Position numbers and translations under genes: made by a program. Shown here piece after piece: positions 1-7,876 of a DNA stretch of 64,000 bases (position 1 is the first letter of the stretch; the number at the start of each line of letters is the position of its first letter). The DNA is from Acidobacteriota bacterium (GTDB lineage: Bacteria > Acidobacteriota > Thermoanaerobaculia > Multivoradales > Multivoraceae), in contig JAJCXN010000005.1 of the NCBI GenBank assembly GCA_029263415.1, positions 173,469 to 237,468 on the forward strand. The letters run 5' to 3'. The notes below the pieces were generated by a model. It was not told the DNA's origin and ran no database searches. It worked only from the letters and a program-made list of their open reading frames with translations.

Positions 1-1228
1 CGATCCAGTCGACGTAGGTCTCCATCTCGCGACCGCCCACGGTTGCAGGAAAGTTCTCGGTCACTGGGAAGGGCGAGACCGCCATGCTCGGAGTGATCAA
101 GAAATCAACCGACTCGAACAGGCGTCTAAGGGCATCGATCAAGCGAGCTCGATCATGCTGAGCGCGCGCGATCTCGAGCGCGGTCACCCGCAAGCCCGAC
201 TCCACATTGCCTCGGAGGTTGTCGCCGAATTGCTCGAGTGATTCCAGGTTCTGCAATTGCTGGGTGACCATCCACAAGCCACGCAACGTCATAAACGCTT
301 GCTTCGCAAAGGCAGCGTGAAACTCGATCTCTTGAACCTCGGCACCGAGCTGACGAAGCTCGAACGCGGCCTTGCGACAAACCTGTTCGACATCGGCATC
401 GATGCCGACGTCCGCAATGTCTGGGCAATAACCAAGGCGCTTCCCGCTCAGAGCAGTTTCGTTTATGCCTTCGAGGAAGCTACGGCGCTTGTTGGGTTGA
501 TGCACCGGCACCCGGTCACTGGGTCCGTGCAGTGCGTCCAGCGAAAGGGCGATGTCTCGAGCGCTGCGGGCCATGGTCCCAGTCACCTGCATATCGTCGG
601 CGAGGAACTCCGACGGCCAAGTGGGGATCAACCCGGGTGACGGCCGCAATCCCACCACGCCACAGAACGACGCAGGAATCCGTAGCGAACCCCCCAAGTC
701 AGTGCCCTCTGCCAAAGCGATCATGCCGCTAGCCAAGGCGCAGGCGCCGCCGCCGGTCGAACCACCCGCTGACATCTCAGGATTCCACGGATTGCGAGTC
801 CTACCGAACACCGGGTTGAAGGTGTTGCCGCCGGTGGCGAACTCAGGGGTATTGGTCTTGCCCAAGATCACCGCACCTGCCGCTCGGAACCGCTCGACGA
901 CAAGAGCATCTACAGTCGCAACGTTGTCTCGGTAGAGCTCCGAGCCGTAGGTTGTTCGCAAGTCCTTGACCGGCGTTACATCCTTGATGCCCACACCCAA
1001 CCCGTGGAGGGGGCCCAGGGCGTCGCCTCGAGCTTGGGCAACGTCCAATGCGCGCGCATCATCCAAGGCGCTTTCGTTCAGGGTCACCACCGCGTTCAAC
1101 ACCGGGTTCGCCTGCTCGATGCGAGCCAAAGCAGCACGAGTGAGTTCCTCTGCAGAAACCTCACCCGCAACCACCAGATCGAGCTGTTCGGTCGCGGTCA
1201 GCCGACAAAGATCGCCAGTGCCGCTCAC
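1..1228 (-). CDS. amidase-signature family amidase, C-terminus cut by window edge
   Basis: Cytoplasmic amide-bond hydrolase of the GatA/AtzF-like amidase-signature superfamily. The frame opens at a GTG 22 bases after the stop of the cyclase gene and stays open to the left edge, giving about 409 residues; the extreme C-terminus is missing. The Ser-cisSer-Lys catalytic set is visible: Lys82 in GVGIKDV, cis-Ser157 in GGSTGGG and nucleophile Ser181 in GTDLGGSLR. It is the last gene seen of the molybdenum hydroxylase operon, which suggests that it hydrolyses an amide formed after ring opening of a heterocycle (inference). Substrate cannot be told from sequence. The start could lie a few codons away because no strong ribosome site is seen. 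Confidence 0.9.
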   Translation of the reverse strand, partial: MSGTGDLCRLTATEQLDLVVAGEVSAEELTRAALARIEQANPVLNAVVTLNESALDDARALDVAQARGDALGPLHGLGVGIKDVTPVKDLRTTYGSELYRDNVATVDALVVERFRAAGAVILGKTNTPEFATGGNTFNPVFGRTRNPWNPEMSAGGSTGGGACALASGMIALAEGTDLGGSLRIPASFCGVVGLRPSPGLIPTWPSEFLADDMQVTGTMARSARDIALSLDALHGPSDRVPVHQPNKRRSFLEGINETALSGKRLGYCPDIADVGIDADVEQVCRKAAFELRQLGAEVQEIEFHAAFAKQAFMTLRGLWMVTQQLQNLESLEQFGDNLRGNVESGLRVTALEIARAQHDRARLIDALRRLFESVDFLITPSMAVSPFPVTENFPATVGGREMETYVDWI

Positions 1229-1250
1229 GCGATGCCCACGCGCCTGCGCA

Positions 1251-2045
1251 TCAACCCGCGTCAGCGTCAGGAAACGCGACCACTCGGGAGAACGCAGCCT
1301 CGCCACCCTTGAACTTCCAAGGGAAGCAGCCAATCACCACCCGCTCGTTCTGCAGCTCATCGGCGAAGATGTCGCCACCCAAGTTCTCGATGTGCATGCA
1401 GTTGTGCGGGAAGAGCGCGTTGTGGGTGAGTTGATAGGCACTGTCCGGGAACAGTTCTTCCATTCCCTCCGCGCCGAACTTCTCCTCACACAGCGCACGT
1501 ACGCGATCGCAATGACCGTGCATTCCTTTGCCCAAGAAGCGTCCAATGGGCAGGTTCATCGGGTGATCGGTGGAGATGCAGTCAACGCCCCAGATCTTGA
1601 TCTTCTTCTCCAGTAGCCAGTCGACCATGCCCGGGTGCGCTCCTGGGTGCAGGTGAATATAGCGCTCCTCATCCGGCGTCTTGCCCCACTGCGCAAACCG
1701 TTCCCAACCCGTGTGCAGGATCAGCAGATCGCCATCCTTGACCTCGACTCGATCCTCGATCATCTTCGGCGTGTAGGCCGCCAGGTCGTCCATCTCGTCT
1801 CGAAGATCAACCACCACGCCCGGACCACACAGCCACTCCAGCGGAATCTCATCGATGGTCATGCCACCTGTCACGAAGTGGCGGGGTGCGTCCAAATGGG
1901 TACCCATGTGGTTCGACGTCTGGATGTACTGAGCGTTCACTCCGTGCTCGGCCTTGCGTTTGATGTACTTGACTTCGAACGGGGGGTAGTACGGCCAGAA
2001 AGGTGCGTCTTGATTCAGAGGCTGAGATAGATCGATGCAACGCAT
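1251..2045 (-). CDS. cyclase-family metal-dependent hydrolase (kynurenine formamidase / isatin hydrolase type)
   Basis: 264-residue hydrolase of the cyclase superfamily (PF04199), which opens amide or lactam bonds with a divalent metal; characterised members include kynurenine formamidase and isatin hydrolase. The family metal site HxGTHxDxPxH is intact as HMGTHLDAPRHF at residues 46-57 (His46, His50, Asp52 as ligands). Full family length and no signal peptide. The ATG has a good ribosome site (AAGGAG, 5 bases away). It lies 46 bases after the FAD subunit and 22 bases before the amidase. The context suggests opening of a hydroxylated N-heterocycle (inference); kynurenine formamidase itself is less likely because no tryptophan pathway gene is near. 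Confidence 0.9.
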   Translation of the reverse strand: MRCIDLSQPLNQDAPFWPYYPPFEVKYIKRKAEHGVNAQYIQTSNHMGTHLDAPRHFVTGGMTIDEIPLEWLCGPGVVVDLRDEMDDLAAYTPKMIEDRVEVKDGDLLILHTGWERFAQWGKTPDEERYIHLHPGAHPGMVDWLLEKKIKIWGVDCISTDHPMNLPIGRFLGKGMHGHCDRVRALCEEKFGAEGMEELFPDSAYQLTHNALFPHNCMHIENLGGDIFADELQNERVVIGCFPWKFKGGEAAFSRVVAFPDADAG

Positions 2046-2091
2046 GGATGCTCCTTGAATTGAGGTGGAAACTGAATGGTGAATGTCGAAA

Positions 2092-2988
2092 TCAGGCTTG
2101 CTCTGCGGCCCCTGCGGAGACTGCGGCGCGAGCGAACGCGCGAGTTAAGGTCCGCTCCACCAGAACCCGGGCTAGATGCCTGCGGAACCTTGCCGAAGCG
2201 TGGATGTCGCCTTCAGGATCAATGTCATCGCTAGCGGTCGCGGCGGCCGCATCGGCGATCGTCCGTGTGGTGGGTCGCTCTCCGATGAGAGCGGCTGCGC
2301 ACGACGTGCTCAACACGGGTCCTGGACCTACGCTCAATAGGCTGACCCTGGCCTGCTGGCAGACGCCTGAAGCATCGCACTGAACACTCGCTGCAACGCC
2401 CACCAGCGCGTAGTCGCCGTGGCGGCGTGAGACCTCTGCGAAGGCGAAGCCTGAACCGGGTACGGCAATCGGCAGATCGACGCGCACCAAGATCTCGTCG
2501 GCTTCAAGAGCGGTGGTCAACAGATCGACGTAGAAGTCTGACGCTGCGATCGATCGAGAACCTCGGCTACTTGTGACCTGCAAGGTCGCCGATAACGCGA
2601 CCGAGATTGCGGGCAGCTCGGCTGACGGGTCAGCGTGAGCGATACTGCCGCCAAAGGTCCCGCGATTGCGAATCTGTGCATGAGCAATGAACGGCATGGT
2701 CTCGGTCACCAACGGCACGTGAGCGCTCAGGACGCTAGACCGTTCGGCACTGCGTTGCCGCGTCATGGCGCCAACCTGCACCATTCCGTCAACACGCTCG
2801 ATTCCGCTGAGCGCACCAACTCCGTTGAGATCGACCAACACCGCAGGCTGGGCCAAACGAAAGTTCATCGCTGGCACCAAGCTCTGACCGCCTGCAAGGA
2901 TCTTGGCTTCGTCGCCATGCTCAACCAGCACCGCGAGCGCGTGCTCCAGAGATTCCGCCTTGACGTACTCGAAAGAGCAGGGTTTCAC
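2092..2988 (-). CDS. FAD-binding (medium) subunit of a molybdenum hydroxylase
   Basis: 298-residue CoxM-like subunit that takes electrons from the 2Fe-2S subunit to FAD in a heterotrimeric xanthine dehydrogenase / CO dehydrogenase family enzyme. The two FAD loops of the family are present: AGGQSLVPAMNFRL near residues 32-45 and GTFGGSIAHADPSAELP near 110-126. The start is a GTG that overlaps the stop of the Mo subunit by four bases (GTGA), so the two are translationally coupled. Gene order small-large-medium. The length matches the family. Cytoplasmic; no export signal. Confidence 0.93.
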   Translation of the reverse strand: MKPCSFEYVKAESLEHALAVLVEHGDEAKILAGGQSLVPAMNFRLAQPAVLVDLNGVGALSGIERVDGMVQVGAMTRQRSAERSSVLSAHVPLVTETMPFIAHAQIRNRGTFGGSIAHADPSAELPAISVALSATLQVTSSRGSRSIAASDFYVDLLTTALEADEILVRVDLPIAVPGSGFAFAEVSRRHGDYALVGVAASVQCDASGVCQQARVSLLSVGPGPVLSTSCAAALIGERPTTRTIADAAAATASDDIDPEGDIHASARFRRHLARVLVERTLTRAFARAAVSAGAAEQA

Positions 2989-5357
2989 TGGGACCCTCCT
3001 CCACTGTTCTCGTCCGAACCAGTGCCATGCACCAGCTCAAACAGGCGATCCGGTGAGAGCGGAATCTCGGCAATCGTGAGGTCTGGCACTAGTGGACGCA
3101 GCGCGTCTTCGATCGCTTGAGCGAACAACGCACCGACCGGAATGGCGCCCGCCTCGCCCGCTCCTTTGACCCCAAGCGGGTTGAGAGGCGACGGCGTTTC
3201 GATGTGGTGCGACTCGATCTTGGGAACGTCGGTCGAGGTCGGCAACAAGTAATCCATGAACGAAGCGTTGAGCAACTGACCGTCTTCATCAAACGCCAGC
3301 TTCTCGTAGAACGCGTTGCCAATGCCTTGCGCCACTCCGCCCACGATCTGCCCTTCGAGAATGAGCGGATTGATCACGATGCCGCAGTCGTGCACTACAA
3401 CGTAGCGTTTGATCTCGACTTCGAAAGTGGCCGGATCCACCTCGACGATCATTGCGTGCACACCTGAAGCGGTGGTGCCTCGATCAGGCCCGAAGTAGCG
3501 CGACGATTCGAGACCGGGCTCAGTCCCGGGAATCACGGCGCCACGCATGGGATTGGCCAGAACCGCCAACTCTCCAAGAGTCATCGCCCGATCCGGAACC
3601 CCCTTGACCCGAACCTCGCCGTCCAGCAACTCCAGATCCTCGACCGCCGCCTCGAACTGCTGGCTCGCCAGATCAAGAATCTTGCGGCGCACTTCAAGGG
3701 CAGCCGCATGGCAAGCGTTGCCAGCAACCACAGCACCGCGACTGGCGAACGTGCCAGTGCCCCAGTGAAACTGATCAGTGTCGCCGGTGGTCACGCGAAC
3801 CTTGGCCACTTCAACACCGAGTTGCTCGGCAACCACTTGGGCAAACGACGTGAAGTGCCCCTGTCCTTGGGTACCAACGCCGGTGGCGACATTGACCGTA
3901 CCGTCCGATTCGAGCGTCACCCGCGCGCCCTCATAAGGACCAATGCCAGTGCCTTCGACATAGGTCACCAGACCAATGCCAACCAAGCGTCCATCGGCTC
4001 GCATCTGTGGCTGTTCGTTCGAACGGAAGGTGGCGAATCCGATCTCGGTAGCGGCCTTCTCCAACGCCTCGGGATAGTTGCCGCTGTCGTACTCGAGTTC
4101 GGTGAAGTCTTGGTAGATCAACCCGTGTTTGTGAGGGAATTCCTCCGGGGTCAACACGTTGCGACGTCTGATTCCCACCGGATCGATGCCGAGCTTGGCC
4201 GCTGCTAGATCAAGCAAGCGCTCCATGACAAACACACCGTGCTGGCGCCCAGCACCCCTAAAGGGCGTCACTATCGGCAGGTTGGTGTAGATCGCTTCAA
4301 ACGAGCTCGAATAGGCGGGAACTCGGTAGCAACCCAGCAGAGTGCACTGACTGTTGATCGGCACCGTCAGGCCATACGGAGCGTAGGCACCGGTGTCGTG
4401 AAGGAAGTGGTCCTTGACGCCAAGAATGCGACCCTCTTCATCGATCGCCATCTCTGCATGATGGATCTGGCTGCGCTCTTGGGTGGTCGAGAAGAAGCTC
4501 TCTTCGCGATCTTCGATCCACTTGACCGGACGACCTAGCTTGAGGGCCAGCCACGGAATCAAGACCTCGTCCGGATAGAACATCATGATTTTCGGACCAA
4601 AGCCGCCACCGATGAAGGGAGCCACTACGCGCACCTGCGCCTCTGCCAGCCCTAAGAGACCGGCTAATCCAGAACGCAGCGGAATCGGCGCCTGGGTGGT
4701 ATCCCACACCGTGAGTCGGTCCGAGCGATCGTCCCAACGGGCGACGATGCCTCGGTTTTCCATCGGCGCAGAGGCGCCGTGGTCGTAGAAAAAGCGGCCT
4801 GAGACGACGTGCGCGGCAGCGGCCTTGGCTTTTTCGTAGTCCCCTTTGTCCTGCCGCACGCGCGCCGCAACGTTGCTAGCCAGATCATCGTGCACCTTGG
4901 GAGCATCGGCCGCGGCAGAAGCCTCGAGATCGACTGCGGGGTCGAGTGGTTCGATATCAACGAAGACATCATCGCGCGCATCTTCAGCTAGGTAGCGGCT
5001 CTCAGCAACGATGATTGCCACCGGCTCGCCGACATGGCGCACTTTGCCCTTCGCCAGCGGCACCTGGGTTCGGTTGTTGAACTCGATGTCCTTGATCGGC
5101 GGCGGCGGAACCAGTAAGGGCCCAGGGCTCCAATAGTCGCCAAGATCTTCTGCGGTCATCACCGCGACCACACCGTCTCGGGCTCGGGCGGCATCGACAT
5201 CGACGCTACGAATCTTGCCATGGGCGAATGAACTGCGCACAAAGGCCACGTGCAGGAGATCGGGGAAGTCCACGTCGTCTACGAACAGCGCCTTGCCCTT
5301 GAGCAACCGTGGATCTTCCAGGCGCCGGATCGGTTCACCAAAAACTCGTGTCGACAT
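2985..5357 (-). CDS. molybdopterin-binding large subunit of a xanthine dehydrogenase/CoxL-type hydroxylase
   Basis: 790-residue catalytic subunit that hydroxylates an aldehyde or N-heteroaromatic substrate at a Mo-cytosine dinucleotide centre. The start is taken at ATG 5357, five bases after the small subunit stop; the frame continues upstream inside the small-subunit gene, but that part has no family likeness (family members begin like RRLEDPRLLKG). Seen: the N-terminal a/b hammerhead domain, GGGFGPK of the cofactor site, PFRGAGR near residue 370, and the C-terminal KGAGEAG with the catalytic Glu near residue 730. The AYRCSF loop of genuine form I CO dehydrogenase is absent, so CO oxidation is unlikely. 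Natural substrate unknown; the amidase and cyclase neighbours point to an N-heterocycle (inference). Confidence 0.93.
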   Translation of the reverse strand: MSTRVFGEPIRRLEDPRLLKGKALFVDDVDFPDLLHVAFVRSSFAHGKIRSVDVDAARARDGVVAVMTAEDLGDYWSPGPLLVPPPPIKDIEFNNRTQVPLAKGKVRHVGEPVAIIVAESRYLAEDARDDVFVDIEPLDPAVDLEASAAADAPKVHDDLASNVAARVRQDKGDYEKAKAAAAHVVSGRFFYDHGASAPMENRGIVARWDDRSDRLTVWDTTQAPIPLRSGLAGLLGLAEAQVRVVAPFIGGGFGPKIMMFYPDEVLIPWLALKLGRPVKWIEDREESFFSTTQERSQIHHAEMAIDEEGRILGVKDHFLHDTGAYAPYGLTVPINSQCTLLGCYRVPAYSSSFEAIYTNLPIVTPFRGAGRQHGVFVMERLLDLAAAKLGIDPVGIRRRNVLTPEEFPHKHGLIYQDFTELEYDSGNYPEALEKAATEIGFATFRSNEQPQMRADGRLVGIGLVTYVEGTGIGPYEGARVTLESDGTVNVATGVGTQGQGHFTSFAQVVAEQLGVEVAKVRVTTGDTDQFHWGTGTFASRGAVVAGNACHAAALEVRRKILDLASQQFEAAVEDLELLDGEVRVKGVPDRAMTLGELAVLANPMRGAVIPGTEPGLESSRYFGPDRGTTASGVHAMIVEVDPATFEVEIKRYVVVHDCGIVINPLILEGQIVGGVAQGIGNAFYEKLAFDEDGQLLNASFMDYLLPTSTDVPKIESHHIETPSPLNPLGVKGAGEAGAIPVGALFAQAIEDALRPLVPDLTIAEIPLSPDRLFELVHGTGSDENSGGGSQ

Positions 5358-5362
5358 AGGTG

Positions 5363-5899
5363 CTACGCGCCCTCGGCCGCACAGGTACCAGCGGAGTTGC
5401 CAGTCGAGGTGCCAACGGAGTTGCCAGCGGAGTTGCCAGCGCCGCCACTCATCTTGGTATGCGCAAGTCGTACTGCTTCGACAATGTTCTGGTAGCCCGT
5501 GCACCGGCAAAGGTTGCCACCCAATGCGTCGCGAATCTCGTCGTCCGTCAATGCTCCGGAGTCGCGGCGTTCTTCGAGGAAAGGCAAGAGACTCATCAGG
5601 AACCCTGGGGTGCAGAAGCCACATTGCAAGGCATGCGCCGCCTGAAAGGCCTCCTGTAGAGGATGCAGTTCGCCGTCCTCGGCCGCTAAGCCTTCGACGG
5701 TGGTCACCTCGGCGCCTTCGCATTGAACAGCAAACACTAAACAGGATCGAACAGCCTCGCCATTGATCAACACAGTGCATGCGCCACAAACCCCATGTTC
5801 GCAACCGACGTGGGTCCCGGTCAGACCGAGCTCGTGACGCAGGAAATCACTCAGTAGGTGGCGCGACTCAGCGCTACCACGTCTAGCGCGACCATTCAC
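5363..5899 (-). CDS. [2Fe-2S] small subunit of the molybdenum hydroxylase
   Basis: CoxS-like electron-transfer subunit with both iron-sulfur sites: plant-type ferredoxin cysteines 33, 38, 41 and 53 (GCEHGVCGACTV region), and the alpha-helical site cysteines 93, 96, 131 and 133 (CGFCTPG and NLCRCTGYQNI). The first conventional start is GTG 5899 (178 residues), but this truncates the usual beta strand: the in-frame upstream codons read IKLRVNGRAR, matching family N-termini, and a strong GGAGG lies at 5940-5944, ten bases before an ATT at 5929. A non-standard start is therefore possible. The C-terminus carries a Gly/Asn/Ser/Thr-rich tail made by 12-base repeats, which is not part of the family fold. 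First gene of the operon. Confidence 0.92.
   Translation of the reverse strand: MNGRARRGSAESRHLLSDFLRHELGLTGTHVGCEHGVCGACTVLINGEAVRSCLVFAVQCEGAEVTTVEGLAAEDGELHPLQEAFQAAHALQCGFCTPGFLMSLLPFLEERRDSGALTDDEIRDALGGNLCRCTGYQNIVEAVRLAHTKMSGGAGNSAGNSVGTSTGNSAGTCAAEGA
5386..5445 (-). repeat. in-frame 12-bp minisatellite at the 3' end of the 2Fe-2S subunit gene
   Basis: Five imperfect 12-base units (consensus TGCCAGCGGAGT on the plus strand) encode the repeated tail GNSAGNSVGTSTGNSAGT of the small subunit. The unit length is a multiple of three, so changes in copy number would keep the frame. Confidence 0.85.
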
Positions 5900-6288
5900 T
5901 CTAAGCTTGATTTGATTCTGTTCTTGAATTGGTCGTGATCCTCCAGCAGCGTTCAGCCTTACAGCCGGTGTTTGGCTGAAACAACGACTCGATAGCGAGT
6001 CGCTCCCTAGTGTACTGGCGCACCCTGCCTTTCACGATCCCGGCAGCCGATCTTCTGTTTCACCGACGTAGCGAAACCGGACCAACTCTTCTTTGGCTCC
6101 CAGCCACCATCCGCGCCCGCACAATACGCAGCTGCCAACCGACCTTGTGGCACGCATCGCCTACTTGGCATCGCTGCACTCCATCAACCGCTATCGCCGG
6201 TGTTAAAGCCGTTCGAGAACAGACCCATACATCGGCTGCCGCTAAACCCCGCAAGCGACTCGATCTCCGCAAGCTCGAGAACTCGCAT
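5900..6288. other. intergenic region, no gene seen
   Basis: About 390 bases between the small hydroxylase subunit and the aminotransferase gene. Apart from the GGAGG site and the possible N-terminal extension at 5900-5944, no reading frame with protein-like composition, no tRNA and no clear promoter could be recognised. It ends in a plus-strand terminator-like hairpin (6289-6312), so an unrecognised plus-strand transcript is possible. Confidence 0.4.
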
Positions 6289-6312
6289 AGAGCACGCTAC
6301 GAGTGCTCTTTT
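6289..6312 (+). terminator. hairpin with T-run on the plus strand
   Basis: A perfect 7-bp stem AGAGCAC/GTGCTCT with a 7-base loop is followed by TTTT. The T-run is on the plus strand, yet both flanking genes are on the minus strand; the minus-strand gene ends exactly here (stop at 6311-6313), where the hairpin has no T-run. It could end a small plus-strand RNA or act weakly for the minus-strand gene. Confidence 0.5.
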
Positions 6313-7639
6313 ATGCGATGCCCTTCTTCACGGCCCGTTCCATCAGCTCGGCAAATCGATCGACCTCTTCGATGGTCGAGTACACGCTCGGGGACACGCG
6401 GATGCCCTCGAACTCTGCATGCTTGATTCCCACAGTAAAGATCCGGTGATTGTTCCATAGATGATCGGCCAACTCGCGAGAGTCGATGCCCTCAATCTGC
6501 ACCGTTGCGATCCCGCAGGCAAGGCCGTCATTGAGGCTGGTGTGTAGCTTGACGCGCGGATTCTCCAAGATTCGCTTGGCCCAACGATCCCGGAGGTATA
6601 CCAAGCGCGCGGCCTTGTTCTCAGGCCCTATGCCTTGATGAAAGGTGAGCGCATCAGCTATCGCTAGGTAGTGCGGACAAGGATGGGTGCCGATCTCCTC
6701 GAACTTGCGAATGTCGTCATCTTGCTTCTCGTTCGCGGCCATCAACGGCCACAGCCCCGCGATCTTGTCCTTGCGAACGTACAGCATGCCGGTCCCGATG
6801 GGGGCGAACAACCACTTGTGCAAGCTCGACGTGTAGTAGTCGCAGTCAAGGTCTTCATGGCGAAAGGGAAAGTGTGCAAACGCATGCGCGCCATCGACGA
6901 GTACTGGTACACCATGCCTGCGACCCATTGCCACGATCTCTTTGATCGGCATGATCTGACCGGTAATGTTGATCATGTGGGTGGCGAGAATCAACTTGGT
7001 CTTGCTGGTGATCTGCTCCTCGTACAAGCGGACAACTTCAGCGGTGTCTTCGGCCGGAATTGGAATCTGAAACTGCACCAGCTTGATCCCGTCGCGCCGC
7101 TCGCGTTGCTTGAAGGTGGTCACCATTCGGCCGTAGGCTTGGGTGCTGGCCACGACCTCGTCGCCGGGCTCGAAATCGAAGCCCAGTTGGCAAATCTGCA
7201 GGCTCTCCGATGCGTTGCGGGTGAAGGCCATTTCTTCTTTATCGCAACCAAAATAGCGCGCCATCCGCTCGCGCACAGTTTCCTTCTGCGGTTCGAGCAC
7301 CCGCCACATGGTGTATGCCGGCGCTTCATTCGCGAAGGCGAGATTGCGTGCTAGCGCCTGTTGCACCACCGCTGGCGCCGGACTCACTCCACCATTGTTG
7401 AAGTTAACGATGCTGCGATCGATGGTGAAGGCCTGCTGCACATCGAACCAGTAGGACTCGTCTCGGGCGATGTCTTGTGGGCTCCGCCCACCGGTCTCAG
7501 ACGGTGTGAACGCAGTGGCTGCAGGCACACCACCGGCCGCACCTTGGGCCGGTCGCGCACCCGCGGTTGCCCACGCAGCCAACGTCGATAGCGCTACCGG
7601 GGCGTGGAAGAGAAGGTTCCGTCGATTCAAGGGAGCCAT
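6311..7639 (-). CDS. Tat-exported class V aminotransferase-fold protein (isopenicillin N epimerase-like)
   Basis: 442-residue PLP enzyme of fold type I. The N-terminus is a twin-arginine-like signal (NRRNLLFHAPVALSTLAAW, then small residues up to about 34), so the enzyme probably acts in the periplasm, which is rare for PLP enzymes but recurs in this subfamily. The PLP site is intact: Asp249 in VDGAHAF and Schiff-base Lys275 in SSLHKWLFAPIGTG. Closest recognisable relatives are isopenicillin N epimerase-like and cysteine desulfurase-like proteins; substrate unknown. It stands alone, 411 bases from the hydroxylase operon. Confidence 0.85.
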   Translation of the reverse strand: MAPLNRRNLLFHAPVALSTLAAWATAGARPAQGAAGGVPAATAFTPSETGGRSPQDIARDESYWFDVQQAFTIDRSIVNFNNGGVSPAPAVVQQALARNLAFANEAPAYTMWRVLEPQKETVRERMARYFGCDKEEMAFTRNASESLQICQLGFDFEPGDEVVASTQAYGRMVTTFKQRERRDGIKLVQFQIPIPAEDTAEVVRLYEEQITSKTKLILATHMINITGQIMPIKEIVAMGRRHGVPVLVDGAHAFAHFPFRHEDLDCDYYTSSLHKWLFAPIGTGMLYVRKDKIAGLWPLMAANEKQDDDIRKFEEIGTHPCPHYLAIADALTFHQGIGPENKAARLVYLRDRWAKRILENPRVKLHTSLNDGLACGIATVQIEGIDSRELADHLWNNHRIFTVGIKHAEFEGIRVSPSVYSTIEEVDRFAELMERAVKKGIA

Positions 7640-7876
7640 CGCGTCTCCAGGGTTCTGTTGGGGGAATGTCTAACCTAAGGGTAGCACCGGTGGGTCAATC
7701 CGATTCGCACGAGGCCAACCGAGCCATTCTTCCTGGTTCTCTTCCCCCAAATCCTCGGCCAAATCCGTCAGAATTGCAGCCGCATTCCGAGCGGGAAGAG
7801 CTTGGGTGGTGCATCGAACCTCCTCGACAACGCTTTTCAAGTCCTCGAACCTCTCATCACCCCGAGCTGAACTCTC

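Noticed and set aside
1251..1616. Plus-strand frames opposite the cyclase gene
   Set aside because: Antisense shadows; the minus strand has the complete metal motif and a good ribosome site.
5358..5804. N-terminal extension of the Mo large subunit (about 149 codons upstream of ATG 5357)
   Set aside because: It lies out of frame within the small-subunit gene, is Arg/Trp/Cys-rich and unlike any family N-terminus; the family start motif follows ATG 5357 directly.
6010..6288. tRNA gene (GTTCGAGAAC resembles a T-arm)
   Set aside because: No acceptor stem, anticodon arm or D-arm fits around it.
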